Source: Schoenoplectus triqueter
Taxonomy: Eukaryota; Streptophyta; Magnoliopsida; Poales; Cyperaceae
Length of the DNA: 34,620 nt
Reading direction: 5' to 3'
NCBI GenBank assembly: GCA_964058805.1
Contig: CAXKVV010000191.1
Span: 1 to 34,620 of the forward strand
Shown here: positions 19,081-27,791 of the stretch, piece by piece
How the letters are laid out: the number at the start of each line of letters is the position of its first letter
How positions within the stretch are numbered: the first letter of the stretch is position 1
Position numbers and translations under genes: made by a program
The notes under the pieces: model-generated
What the model saw: only the letters and a program-made list of their open reading frames with translations
Told to the model about the DNA's origin: nothing
Databases searched by the model: none

Positions 19081-22000
19081 ATGACTGATAACAGTAAAAT
19101 CACCACATATACCTTGACTGGCAACAACAATTATGTACCCTGGGCTAGGTCTGTTGAAATAGGTTTAGGGGGTAAGGGCAAGCTTCACTTCATCAGTGGA
19201 ACCAAAGAGAGACCAAAACCGAAAGATGCAACCAATATTACCACTGATGAAAAGAAAGAATTAGAAACTTGGGACACGACCGACCAATTAATCATGTCAT
19301 GGCTGCTAGGCACCATGGACACCAAAATTGCTAGTGCCCTCATGTATTGTAAAACCTCAAGAGAGATATGGACCAAAGCCAGAACCAGGTACGGCCAAGG
19401 AAAGAATTTTGCACACATTTTTTCATTAAAACAGTCACTCGCAAATATCAAACAAGGCACTCTTTCAAACTCAGATCTAGTCACAGATCTGACGGCAAAA
19501 TGGGAAGAGATTCAAATGTATTATCCAATAACAGTTGATCCAGATGAAATCCACAAAAGAAATGAACACGATTTGATCTATACTTATCTCGGGGCTCTGG
19601 ATCCCAGTTTTGAGCCGATTAGGGCTCAAATACTCGCATCGGAAGAAATGCCTTCATTTGATGAAGTTGTACTCAGGATTGAACAGGAATCAACTAGGAG
19701 GACAATCATGAATCCATCACCAATGGCCGTCACGGAAGGACAGGCCTTCCGCGTTGCCTATGGCTCGAATCCAAAGGGGGGCGAAAGAGGAAGAAACCAC
19801 CTCTGGTGTGACCACTGTAAGCGAGCGGGACACAACAAGGAGGGGTGCTGGGTCCTCCATCCACACCTCAAACCTCAGCGCAACAAAGGCGGCGGCGGAG
19901 GCTACAACAATGGTGGGTGGAAAAAGGAAGCAAATATCGCCACTGGGGGAGCAAGAGAGGAGTCGAACCGAGCGTTTTTCCCACATAACGCAGCAACAAC
20001 TGGGTCTCTGCCGAACCGAGTTTGTTTCCCACATAATGCAGCAATAACTGGGCCTCTGCCGCTCAGCACAGCACACAGTGCAGTAGCGAATGGGCCGCCT
20101 TTTTCCCATGATGCACCCAGCACAAGCAGTGGGCCGACACCCTATGGCTCTGGGCCTGGCCCAAGTTCAGTCATCAATCCAGCCCAATTATCCCAGCTTG
20201 TGAGTCAGCTGAACCAACTGCTTCAGTCAGCTCCTCAGTTCACAGGTTCATCTGAACTAAAATCTTCAAATAACTCAATTTATTTTGTTCAAAAACAGTA
20301 TGAACCGAATTGGATAATTGACTCAGGAGCAACACATCATATGTTATGTAACCCAAATAAATTTCTAAACCTAGAAACAACACTTGAACCACAATTTGTT
20401 ACAACAGCCAATGGTGGTCAAACCGAAATTTTGGGAACTGGAACTACTCGTGTGCTCAACCAACCAGTCAATAATGTATTATATTTACCAGACTTTCATT
20501 CGAATTTACTATCTGTCAATAAAATTGTCAATGATCTCAATTGTGCTGTTACATTCTTACCAAATAAAGTGATATTTCAGGACAGAACCACAGGGAAGAT
20601 GATTGGTGAGGGATCTCTTAGGAATGGTCTATATTATCTTGAAGAAAATAATAAATGCTTTGTATCAACTAAAAATAGTGATCAAGGACATTTGTTGCAT
20701 TTGAGATTTGGTCACCCATCTGATAGGGTGTTGAATAAACTGTTTTATTACAATCATGATTCTTCTAATTGTGATGTTTGTAGATTTGCCAAGCAAACTC
20801 GGTTACCTTTTTCAAACTCCATAACTAAATCTGAAAAATGTTTTGAATTGATTCACTCTGATGTTTGGGGACCATCCCCGGTAGATTCATACAACGGTTT
20901 TAAATATTATGTTACTTTTATTGATGATTTTTCAAAAATTACTTGGGTTTATCTTTTAAAGGCCAAAAGTGAAGTTTTTTCGCGGTTTCAAGAATTTTTT
21001 AACTATATCACAAATCAATACAATGCCCAAGTTAAGATTTTTCGATCTGACAACGGCACTGAATATATAAACAAGGATTTTATCAACTTTTTCAAACAAA
21101 AAGGTATTATTCACCAAACAACCTGTGTAAATACACCTCAACAAAATGGAGTTTCTGAAAGAAAAAATAAGCATCTTCTTGAAGTCACAAGAGCTTTACT
21201 TCTTCAAAATAATGTTCCAAAAAGATTTTGGTCCGATGCCATTCTAACAGCTACTTATCTCATCAATAGGTTACCTAGTCCAAAACTCAATTATTTAAGT
21301 CCTCTTGAAATTCTTAAAAATAGAAAAATTGATTTAGAACACATTCGGGTCTTTGGTTGTGTATGTTTTGTCCACATCAAGCGTACAGACAAACTAGACA
21401 AAAACGCAGTTAAAACTGTTTTTCTTGGTTACTCATCCACCAAAAAGGGGTACAAATGCTTTGATCCCGAACAAAATAAACTCTATATTTCCAGGGATGT
21501 AGTCTTCATGGAGCACGAACCTTTCTTTCCTCTCGATCAGCAAGATTCCGCTGCAACCCCAAGTACACTGACCTTCCTCACTCCTACCTTTGACACACCC
21601 ACGACTTCTCCAGCATCTTCTTCAGGGGGAGACGAAAATGAGAACACTGATGATAACAATGATGAAAACACTGATGAAGAAGGAACCGAAGAAGAAAATG
21701 AAGAAGACACTGTCAGAAGAAGATCAACACGACAGAGACAAATCTCAACACGGCTAAGGGATTTCGTATCCCATCAGGTTTTGTATCCTATCCAAAATTT
21801 TCTTAGTTACAGCAAACTGTCTCCAACCTACCAGACTTATTTAGGTAAGCTAGATAGAAATAATGAACCAGATCACTATGATGAGGCCAAACAAAATCCT
21901 ATATGGATAGAAGCCATGCAAGAGGAACTAAATGCTTTAGAAAAAAACAATACTTGGGATATGGTGCAACTACCAAATGGCAAGAAACCAGTTGGATGTA

Positions 22001-23418
22001 AATGGGTTTATAAAATTAAATACAATAGTAATGGTTCAATTGAACGTTACAAAGCAAGATTAGTTGCCAAAGGTTTTACCCAAACATACGGTATTGACTA
22101 CCAAGAAACATTTGCCCCGGTGGCAAAAATGAGCACCTTTAGAATACTAATGTCTGTAGCTATCAATCACGGATGGGATATTTTTCAAATGGATGTAAAA
22201 AATGCCTTCTTACAAGGAGACTTGGAAGAAGAAGTCTACATGACTCTTCCACCAGGGCATCACATAACTACTAACCCAAAAATGGTATGCAAACTTCGAA
22301 AGGCCATTTATGGTCTTAAGCAATCTCCAAGGGCATGGTATGCTAAACTTAGCTCTTTCCTTATAGAAAATAATTTTAAAAAAAGCACTGCTGATTGTTC
22401 TGTGTTTGTTGGAAACAACGACGATTCAATTATTATTATTCTAGTATATGTAGATGACATTATTATTACAGGCAACAATAACCGAAAAATAGATGAAGTC
22501 AAAGAAATGTTAAAAGGAAAGTTTGACATAAAGGATCTAGGTAAACTCTCATACTTTCTAGGAATAGAAGTAGCGCACTCAACCAAAGGACTGTTCTTAT
22601 CTCAAAGGAAATATACTTTGGATTTGTTAAAAGAAACTGGTAAATTAGGAACCAAACCGGCTCTTAGTCCCATGGAAACCAACATCAAGTTAAATACTGA
22701 GGATGGTGAACCATTGGCCGACATAGGACAGTACCAAAGGATTGTTGGAAAGTTAATTTACCTAACTGTAACCAGACCTGACATTACGTTTGCTGTTAGC
22801 ACAGTAAGTCAGTTTATGCACACACCACGAACTTGTCATATGGATGCTATTAATCGAATATTAAGATATCTTAAAGGCACTCCTGGACAAGGCATATTAA
22901 TGAAAAGAAACTTAACTAATACTGTGGTTGGTTTTTCTGATGCAGATTGGGCAGGCAGCTGTGACAGAAAATCGACCACCGGATTTTGCACCTTTGTAGG
23001 CGGCAATTTAGTGACATGGAGGAGTAAGAAGCAAAATGTAGTAGCTCGTTCAAGTGCCGAAGCCGAGTATAGAGCAATGGCATCAACAGCAAGTGAGCTT
23101 ATATGGATCAAGCACCTACTGCAAGACATGATGATTGAATGTCCAGAACCTATACAAATGTTTTGTGACAATCAAGCAGCACGTCACATTGCCTCAAATC
23201 CCGTGTTTCATGAAAGAACAAAGCATATTGAAGTAGACTGCCACTTCATACGAGACATGGTACAGAGGAAGGAAATTGAGGTTCCCTTCATCAGAAGTCA
23301 GGATCAATTGGCAGATATCTTCACAAAAGCTTTAGATAAAACAACCTCTCAACGACTACTTAGCAAGTTAGGTTCTCTTAACTTGTTCGAACCGAACTTG
23401 AGGGGGAGTATTGAATAA
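19081..23418 (+). CDS. Ty1-copia gag-pol polyprotein (1,445 aa, intact)
   Basis: One uninterrupted frame from ATG 19081 (MTDNSKITTYTLTGNN) to the stop at 23416-23418. The frame is open back to a GTG at 19033, but the ATG is the expected gag start. Order: copia gag (UBN2 type); zinc knuckle CDHCKRAGHNKEGC (C-X2-C-X4-H-X4-C, about 19810); aspartic protease WIIDSGATHHM (about 20314); pre-integrase HHCC zinc site (about 20700-20790); integrase DDE residues in HSDVWGP, RSDNGTEY and PQQNGVSERKN; an acidic linker at about 21630-21710; reverse transcriptase with YVDDIIITG (22447 on); and RNase H with DADWAG, SSAEAEYRAMA and HERTKHIEVD. It drives reverse transcription and integration of the element. 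All key residues I can check are present, so it may be active. Confidence 0.96.
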   Translation: MTDNSKITTYTLTGNNNYVPWARSVEIGLGGKGKLHFISGTKERPKPKDATNITTDEKKELETWDTTDQLIMSWLLGTMDTKIASALMYCKTSREIWTKARTRYGQGKNFAHIFSLKQSLANIKQGTLSNSDLVTDLTAKWEEIQMYYPITVDPDEIHKRNEHDLIYTYLGALDPSFEPIRAQILASEEMPSFDEVVLRIEQESTRRTIMNPSPMAVTEGQAFRVAYGSNPKGGERGRNHLWCDHCKRAGHNKEGCWVLHPHLKPQRNKGGGGGYNNGGWKKEANIATGGAREESNRAFFPHNAATTGSLPNRVCFPHNAAITGPLPLSTAHSAVANGPPFSHDAPSTSSGPTPYGSGPGPSSVINPAQLSQLVSQLNQLLQSAPQFTGSSELKSSNNSIYFVQKQYEPNWIIDSGATHHMLCNPNKFLNLETTLEPQFVTTANGGQTEILGTGTTRVLNQPVNNVLYLPDFHSNLLSVNKIVNDLNCAVTFLPNKVIFQDRTTGKMIGEGSLRNGLYYLEENNKCFVSTKNSDQGHLLHLRFGHPSDRVLNKLFYYNHDSSNCDVCRFAKQTRLPFSNSITKSEKCFELIHSDVWGPSPVDSYNGFKYYVTFIDDFSKITWVYLLKAKSEVFSRFQEFFNYITNQYNAQVKIFRSDNGTEYINKDFINFFKQKGIIHQTTCVNTPQQNGVSERKNKHLLEVTRALLLQNNVPKRFWSDAILTATYLINRLPSPKLNYLSPLEILKNRKIDLEHIRVFGCVCFVHIKRTDKLDKNAVKTVFLGYSSTKKGYKCFDPEQNKLYISRDVVFMEHEPFFPLDQQDSAATPSTLTFLTPTFDTPTTSPASSSGGDENENTDDNNDENTDEEGTEEENEEDTVRRRSTRQRQISTRLRDFVSHQVLYPIQNFLSYSKLSPTYQTYLGKLDRNNEPDHYDEAKQNPIWIEAMQEELNALEKNNTWDMVQLPNGKKPVGCKWVYKIKYNSNGSIERYKARLVAKGFTQTYGIDYQETFAPVAKMSTFRILMSVAINHGWDIFQMDVKNAFLQGDLEEEVYMTLPPGHHITTNPKMVCKLRKAIYGLKQSPRAWYAKLSSFLIENNFKKSTADCSVFVGNNDDSIIIILVYVDDIIITGNNNRKIDEVKEMLKGKFDIKDLGKLSYFLGIEVAHSTKGLFLSQRKYTLDLLKETGKLGTKPALSPMETNIKLNTEDGEPLADIGQYQRIVGKLIYLTVTRPDITFAVSTVSQFMHTPRTCHMDAINRILRYLKGTPGQGILMKRNLTNTVVGFSDADWAGSCDRKSTTGFCTFVGGNLVTWRSKKQNVVARSSAEAEYRAMASTASELIWIKHLLQDMMIECPEPIQMFCDNQAARHIASNPVFHERTKHIEVDCHFIRDMVQRKEIEVPFIRSQDQLADIFTKALDKTTSQRLLSKLGSLNLFEPNLRGSIE
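23400..23408 (+). other. Polypurine tract of the intact copia element
   Basis: The purine run GAGGGGGAG lies immediately before the 3' LTR and overlaps the end of the polyprotein frame. It is the expected priming site for plus-strand DNA. Confidence 0.88.
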
Positions 23419-23699
23419 TTAAGAATAGATAATTAGGAATTAAAAGCCTCAGATTAATTGAATCATCACAGGCTGTAACAAACGGCTAGAATAGGCTAAT
23501 TTAGGAAATAATCAATAGGCTGTAATTTAGGATTAGATTGTAATCTTGAATCAGGCTATCATAGCTACAATTTAGGAATTGTGTATATTTAGAAATAGGA
23601 TAACGGCTATAAGTCTGTAGCCTATAATACTTGTAAATCCTCTGTAATTGAAATAATAATCTTTCAATCATCAAAACAATGCTATCTTAAAATTCCACA
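23409..23699 (+). repeat. 3' LTR of the intact copia element (291 bp)
   Basis: It runs from TATTGAATAATT, directly after the polypurine tract, to CCACA before the GATAT duplication. It has the same length as the 5' LTR and I read no difference between them. The polyprotein stop codon lies inside its first ten bases. Confidence 0.93.
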
Positions 23700-23704
23700 G
23701 ATAT

Positions 23705-23963
23705 CCTTTAACAATGGTTGCTAACAGAAAACTGTTGTTGAAGTGCATTTAACAATGAATTTTTATTAAAAATCATTGATAAATGATTGTTTTAACAACG
23801 GTTTTTAATAGTAACCGTTATTAATAGTTGCTCCTCCGTACCCCAAACTCCCTAATTTAACAATATTATTTAATAGTTTTTCTAATATCCCTTCAATAAC
23901 AGTTGGCAACTAATGTAAAAGCGCTTTAAAAACAATTTATTACTTCCAAAATGTGTGCCAGTG
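23705..23963. repeat. CACTA right subterminal repeats
   Basis: Several copies of the motif family TTTAACAATGG / AACAACGGTTTTTAATAG / ACCGTTATTAATAG occur here in alternating orientation. They match those left of the copia and end at the CACTA terminus (..GCCAGTG). They are likely transposase-binding sites of the CACTA element. Confidence 0.65.
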
Positions 23964-23966
23964 TTG

Positions 23967-24894
23967 GTTAATTATTACGAGCAAATAAGTTTTGTATAGT
24001 TCATTTATAAATTCTAATTATCTAATTATTTGCTTTTCCTTTTCAGTAGCACACGATTGCTATTTAATAATTTTTCTGTGTCAAATTATTTAGTGCTATG
24101 CTTAGAAACAATATAAACGTTTTCGTCCCTTCTTGTTTTTTTCCCTTTTTTTTTAATAAAAGCATGGCTAGTCCTCATGTGCTTTATGTGATTACCCATA
24201 ATTTCTACGGTGAGATTTGAATCAGATTAAAGTTAAATAGTTTAAGGGACAATTTCAATCAAATTAGATAGTTGAGGGGTAATTTGAATAAGAAATAAAT
24301 TCGGGGAGCAATTTGATCTAAATGCAAGAATTCGGGAGGCAAAATCATATTATAATCGATTACCAACCAGTGGTGGATCCAGAGCGTGAAGAAAACATGA
24401 ACACATAAATCATATTGTAATCAGATTGACAATCAGAATCGGTAAGTTGAACGTGGATTCAGAATCAGATAAACCGGTCATAATCGGACAAATTGGATTG
24501 GAAACTCAGAATTTTTCAAAAAATACTTATTTTTCATTAAAATAGGGGAAATTTTAAAAGAGTTATATTGACCAAAAATTCAAAGCAGAAAAGAATGCAT
24601 TGAAACCAATTCATAAAATTATGAAATTTTTTATATATTATTTTGATATTTTCAAAGTTTTAAAAGACTGAGAAATAAAAAAATCATCAATTAACACAAT
24701 CATCAATTTATTGGACTTCCAACAGCTGGATATCTTGGTAAATATATGAACTTTTTAAAAATAAATTAAATATTAATAATTATATATATTTAGTTAATAA
24801 AAGGTTAGATAATTGCAGTTTACGAACAAGGAAGGCTATGAACTACAAATGTTTTGAAAGAAAATATGCATAGAACTGGGGTTATGTATGTAAC
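23967..24894. other. Intron 1 DNA between the CACTA element and exon 1
   Basis: This is non-coding. At 24241-24345 a loose repeat of about 30 bp occurs four times (TTTAAGGGACAATTT / TTGAGGGGTAATTTG / TCGGGGAGCAATTTG / TCGGGAGGCAAAAT). The rest is AT-rich without recognisable structure. On the minus strand the first 57 nt of the intron stay open in the exon 1 frame. Confidence 0.5.
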
Positions 24895-25585
24895 CTGTGC
24901 GGCCAGCATCCACAGCTGCATGAAGAGCAGTGAAACCTCTAGGGCCAGAATTCGCCGCAGATGAGATTGTAAGCAATTTCTGTAGAACCTTAGAGTATCC
25001 TCTGCGGGCCGCCATATGCATTGGCGACTCTTCACTCTTATTAACTTGCTCTGACAGTCGCAACTCTATGTCCAAGAGCTGAACTGCCATATCCTCAAAG
25101 CCGTTTCGCATTGCATGATGCAATACACTATCTCCACGCATATCAAATTTCAACAACATCTCATTTAGCGGCTTCCCTCCCTCCATTCCATTAATGCGGT
25201 CCGGTTGTAAGTGTTGTTTTGCAGCGGCGATCATTGCAGAGGCCAAGCAGTTATTGGCTGCCGCCAGGGCTAGAACCAACGGGGTCTCCCCTTCATTGTT
25301 GGTGCTAGAAAAGAGGGAAGGTTCTCTTGACCAGACTTCTGTTGCAAAGTCATGATAGCCGAGCATGGCAGCCAGGTGAAGACAGTTATTTCCATCAGGA
25401 GTTACAGATGTCAAAATATTTGGGTCATGGTCAACCAATTCCTTCAACAATTCAAGTTTGCCTTCGCTGCATGCCTCGAGCAGTTTTCGTTTCATTTGTC
25501 GTTCGGCCGGAGAAGCTAATGATGGATTTGAAATTTCATTAGGTTCAGCAGGCTGATCGGACGTCGACCCTGCTGTTGCTGCCAT
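24895..25585 (-). CDS. Ankyrin/PGG-domain membrane protein (ACD6/ITN1-like), exon 1: N-terminus and ankyrin repeats 1-6
   Basis: The first coding exon gives residues 1-230 plus one base. The start is the ATG at 25585 (MAATAGSTSD); the frame is open further upstream only to a GTG. A polar N-terminus (about 1-30) precedes ankyrin repeats at roughly 33-60 (KRKLLEACSEGKLELLKELV), 66-91 (NCLHLAAMLGYHDFATEV), 98-125, 150-176 (GDSVLHHAMRNGFEDMAVQL), 186-209 (ESPMHMAARRGYSKVLQKLL) and the first half of a sixth, GFTALHAAVDAGRT. The donor is ACAG|GTTACA. The rest of the sixth repeat is in exon 2 at 7014. No signal peptide is seen, which fits a cytoplasmic ankyrin domain. It is intact. Confidence 0.93.
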
Positions 25586-25940
25586 GTCAACTGCAATTAT
25601 TTTGTTCCGAAGGTGGAGAGTGGAGAGTGCAGCGAGATGTGTATAATTCACCACTAGAATTTAGTGAGGCTTTGACTATGAATAGCTTTATTTACTACTA
25701 AAATTTATTGTACAGTGTGCGTATTAATTTTCATACTACACGTATACCAGCGAATTTATTTTGAATTATCATATGCTCATATGTTACGATAATAACATGG
25801 AATGAAATGGTGTGTAATATCAAGCACATTATTATCTGTCACGGTATTGTTATGTAAAATACACACATAAATATATTTTAATATAGCTGAAAATATTCAT
25901 TAGTGTGCATGCGAAGTACTTATGTCAATTACTTTTATAT
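25586..25940 (-). promoter_or_regulatory. Probable promoter and 5' UTR of the ankyrin/PGG gene
   Basis: This is the DNA immediately upstream of the ATG on the minus strand. Candidate elements are an AT-rich TATA-like stretch (complement of 25684-25697, GTAAATAAAGC) about 100 nt from the ATG and a W-box core TTGACT at 25672-25677 (plus strand), the WRKY-type site common in defence genes. Both motifs are short and can occur by chance. No start site can be fixed. Confidence 0.35.
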
Positions 25941-26940
25941 AGAGATGATAGGACTTGATCTAACCCGACAAATCTGTCCAAGCCTGATACGATTCGAAAT
26001 TTAAAATCATCCGACACTAGATGATTTGATATCCAATCCAACTTGATACGACCCGAAATCTAAAATGATCCAACACAAGATGAATCAAAATTTGACCCGA
26101 CCCGACCTGATACGATCCGAAATTTGAAATGACCTGACATTAGATTATTCGATACTCGATCCGACCTAACTAGGTACAATCTAAAATCCAAAATGACTCG
26201 TCCCCAAATAATTCCATACCCGACTCGAACTGACTAAAAAGTAAATTCAAATTTAGGTGATTTATATATTTATATAGTTTTTTTTTATGATTTGAAACTA
26301 ACAAATCACTCATCACTTTGAACTTAAAAGTGACGCGTACAAAAATGATTTAATCGAAAAAGAAGAATTTTAGATATGAAATATGAACTTAAGTTTTGTT
26401 TATGAAAATCATTATCTCATTAATTACTTTCTTTTGACTACATATATATTTTTTTTCTCAATTTGAGTTTTAAATATATCATTACACATTAAAATATAAC
26501 TTAGCAATCAGATGTGATGTAGTTTAAAAAATAAAATTACTACAATAAACATTATAAATGATAATACAAGACCAAATTTAACCAGCATAATTGATATCAA
26601 TTACTAAAATAAACCCGACTTAACTCGATAAACCCGTCTGACTCGACCTAGCCCTATACGATTAGAAACCTAAATTATAATCCGATATTAGATGATCTGA
26701 TATTAGACTTGACTCGACTTGAAACAATCAGAACTCAAAATAAACCGACACTAAATGACCGACCAACCCGACCTGATCTGATCTAATATGATCCATATCC
26801 AAAATGACTCAACACTAGATGATTCGATACCTAACACAACTCAACCCAATCAGATCCGTAATAATCTTGCTGAGTAATATTGACCAATAATCTTACTGAG
26901 TAATATTAAACCGATCCGAATCCGCCCAACTTGTCAGATT
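25941..26940. repeat. Degenerate array of ~65-70-bp CCCGACCTGATACGATCCGAAAT units
   Basis: Units built from CCCGACCTGATACGATCCGA, AAATTTAAAATGA and CCGACACTAGATGATTCGATA recur in the same orientation at about 25945-26230 and again at about 26620-26860, separated by AT-rich DNA. At 26866-26918 a 26-bp unit (AATAATCTT(G/A)CTGAGTAATATT) is doubled. The array lies upstream of the ankyrin gene. No coding sequence is seen. Confidence 0.65.
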
Positions 26941-27446
26941 ACCCTCTCTACTTTTACATATGCTCAGGTTTTTGAATTACAACAATATTTGTAGTGCTTA
27001 TCTAGAGGGTCATGATTTTGTGGTCCCGTATATCCACTAGCACGTGAATTATTATTTTCTGTAAATTAATTATTATGAATTATGAATTCTAATTATTATA
27101 TTTTCATATTCTACAATCTACTAAATTATAATATTAAAATAGTATTTAGTATAGTACTTTTGAAAATGATAAAATGAGATAATATAAGATTTTATTTTTG
27201 ATAAAGTACTATTATTATTTTTATTTTAGATAAGTACTTTTGAAAGGGAGAGAGGCACGGAGTGGAGGAGAAACGGGAAGAGAAGATTTAATATGAAGGG
27301 ATGCCGAACTGGTTCTGAACTGTGCACTAAATGCTATTCGATTTTAATTTCTTGGTTGGGAGCGCAATTGATTAGCGTAGTTATAAATGAATATCACCGA
27401 AAATTAGGGCACCAAAGTGAAACATCATTTGTTTCACGAAGCACCG

Positions 27447-27448
<2 letters not shown>
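26941..27448. other. Non-coding AT-rich DNA
   Basis: No gene or clear repeat. It contains a purine-rich patch (about 27245-27290, GGGAGAGAGGCACGGAG) without an associated frame. Confidence 0.5.

Positions 27449-27488
<40 letters not shown>
27449..27488. repeat. (AT)n microsatellite
   Basis: About 20 AT dinucleotides in a row. A short continuation of the same repeat (27779-27791) lies on the far side of the foldback element that follows, so the element seems to have landed within the AT tract. Confidence 0.92.
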
Positions 27489-27492
<4 letters not shown>

Positions 27493-27778
27493 AATATATC
27501 GTGAGCTTAAGCTAACGGAGGTCTTTCGTGAGCTTAACTCAAAAAATACATCAAATCATCTCAAAATTTTAATTTATCATCTTCATTAAATTCTTTATAT
27601 GAAAATCTCGTGGGACGAAAAAATTTGGAGTGTTTTGAGTTTTTTAAGTTATCGTTTTTAATTTTTAAAAATGATGTTCAAGTATTGAATATATTAAAAT
27701 TTCAAGATGAGTTGATATACTTTTTGAGTTAAGCTCACGAAAGACCTCCGTGAACTTAAACTCACATTATCTTTACTC
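27489..27778. mobile_element. Foldback MITE inserted in the (AT)n tract (290 bp)
   Basis: Both arms (about 85 nt) pair. A 31-nt block starting ACGGAGGTCTTTCGTGAGCT (left arm about 27513-27543) is exactly repeated in inverted orientation in the right arm (about 27722-27752). The ends read AGTAAATATATCGTGAG and, on the complement of the right side, GAGTAAAGATAATGTGAG. It is non-coding. Insertion within TA repeats hides the target duplication but would suit a TA-targeting family (Tc1/mariner). Confidence 0.85.
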
Positions 27779-27791
27779 ATATATATATATA

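Larger units (their letters stand above)
18447..23699 (+). mobile_element. Intact, young Ty1-copia LTR retrotransposon (5,253 bp)
   Basis: Two 291-bp LTRs (18447-18737 and 23409-23699) flank a single open polyprotein. The target duplication is GATAT at 18442-18446 and 23700-23704. The LTR termini are TATTG...CCACA, so the ends are TA..CA instead of the common TG..CA. A primer-binding site and a polypurine tract are in place. Reading the LTRs side by side I find no difference, so insertion is recent. It sits within the CACTA subterminal repeats and is antisense to the ankyrin gene. Confidence 0.95.
15967..23963 (+). mobile_element. Decayed CACTA (En/Spm) DNA transposon, interrupted by a copia element
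   Basis: The left end reads CACTATAACATAT. The complement of the right end reads CACTGGCACACAT, sharing CACT and the following ACA.AT pattern. The host trinucleotide TTG is duplicated at both sides (15964-15966 and 23964-23966), the 3-bp duplication expected for CACTA. Subterminal regions carry repeated AACAATGG/CCGTTGTTAAA-type motifs (about 18300-18440 and 23705-23900). Inside are remnants of the second CACTA gene. Without the copia insert the element is about 2.7 kb, so most of the transposase region is missing and it is non-autonomous. Confidence 0.75.
7015..24894 (-). other. Giant intron 1 (17,880 nt) of the ankyrin/PGG gene, filled with transposons
   Basis: The donor on the minus strand is GCACAG|GTTACA (exon 1 ends at 24895) and the acceptor is TTGTCAG|AT (exon 2 starts at 7014). 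The phase-1 junction forms a GAT codon and the peptide ..HAAVDAGRT-D-IVKQLL.., a textbook ankyrin repeat. The intron contains two long-TIR foldback elements, a tiny TIR element, a minisatellite, an old Ty1-copia split by a solo LTR, and a CACTA element split by a young copia. Transposon coding sequence runs antisense to the host gene. The alternative, two unrelated broken genes, is less likely because phase, splice sites, repeat register and total length all agree. Confidence 0.85.

Noticed and set aside
5763..25585. Two independent truncated ankyrin genes (one PGG-containing at 5.8-7.0 kb, one ankyrin-only at 24.8-25.6 kb)
   Set aside because: Same strand, complementary halves of one ankyrin repeat, matching phase 1 splice sites, and a combined length of 606 residues typical for the family. 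The single-gene model is simpler, though not proven without RNA.
25586..25654. N-terminal extension of the ankyrin protein to 25654
   Set aside because: That extension starts with GTG, not ATG. The first ATG in frame is at 25585.
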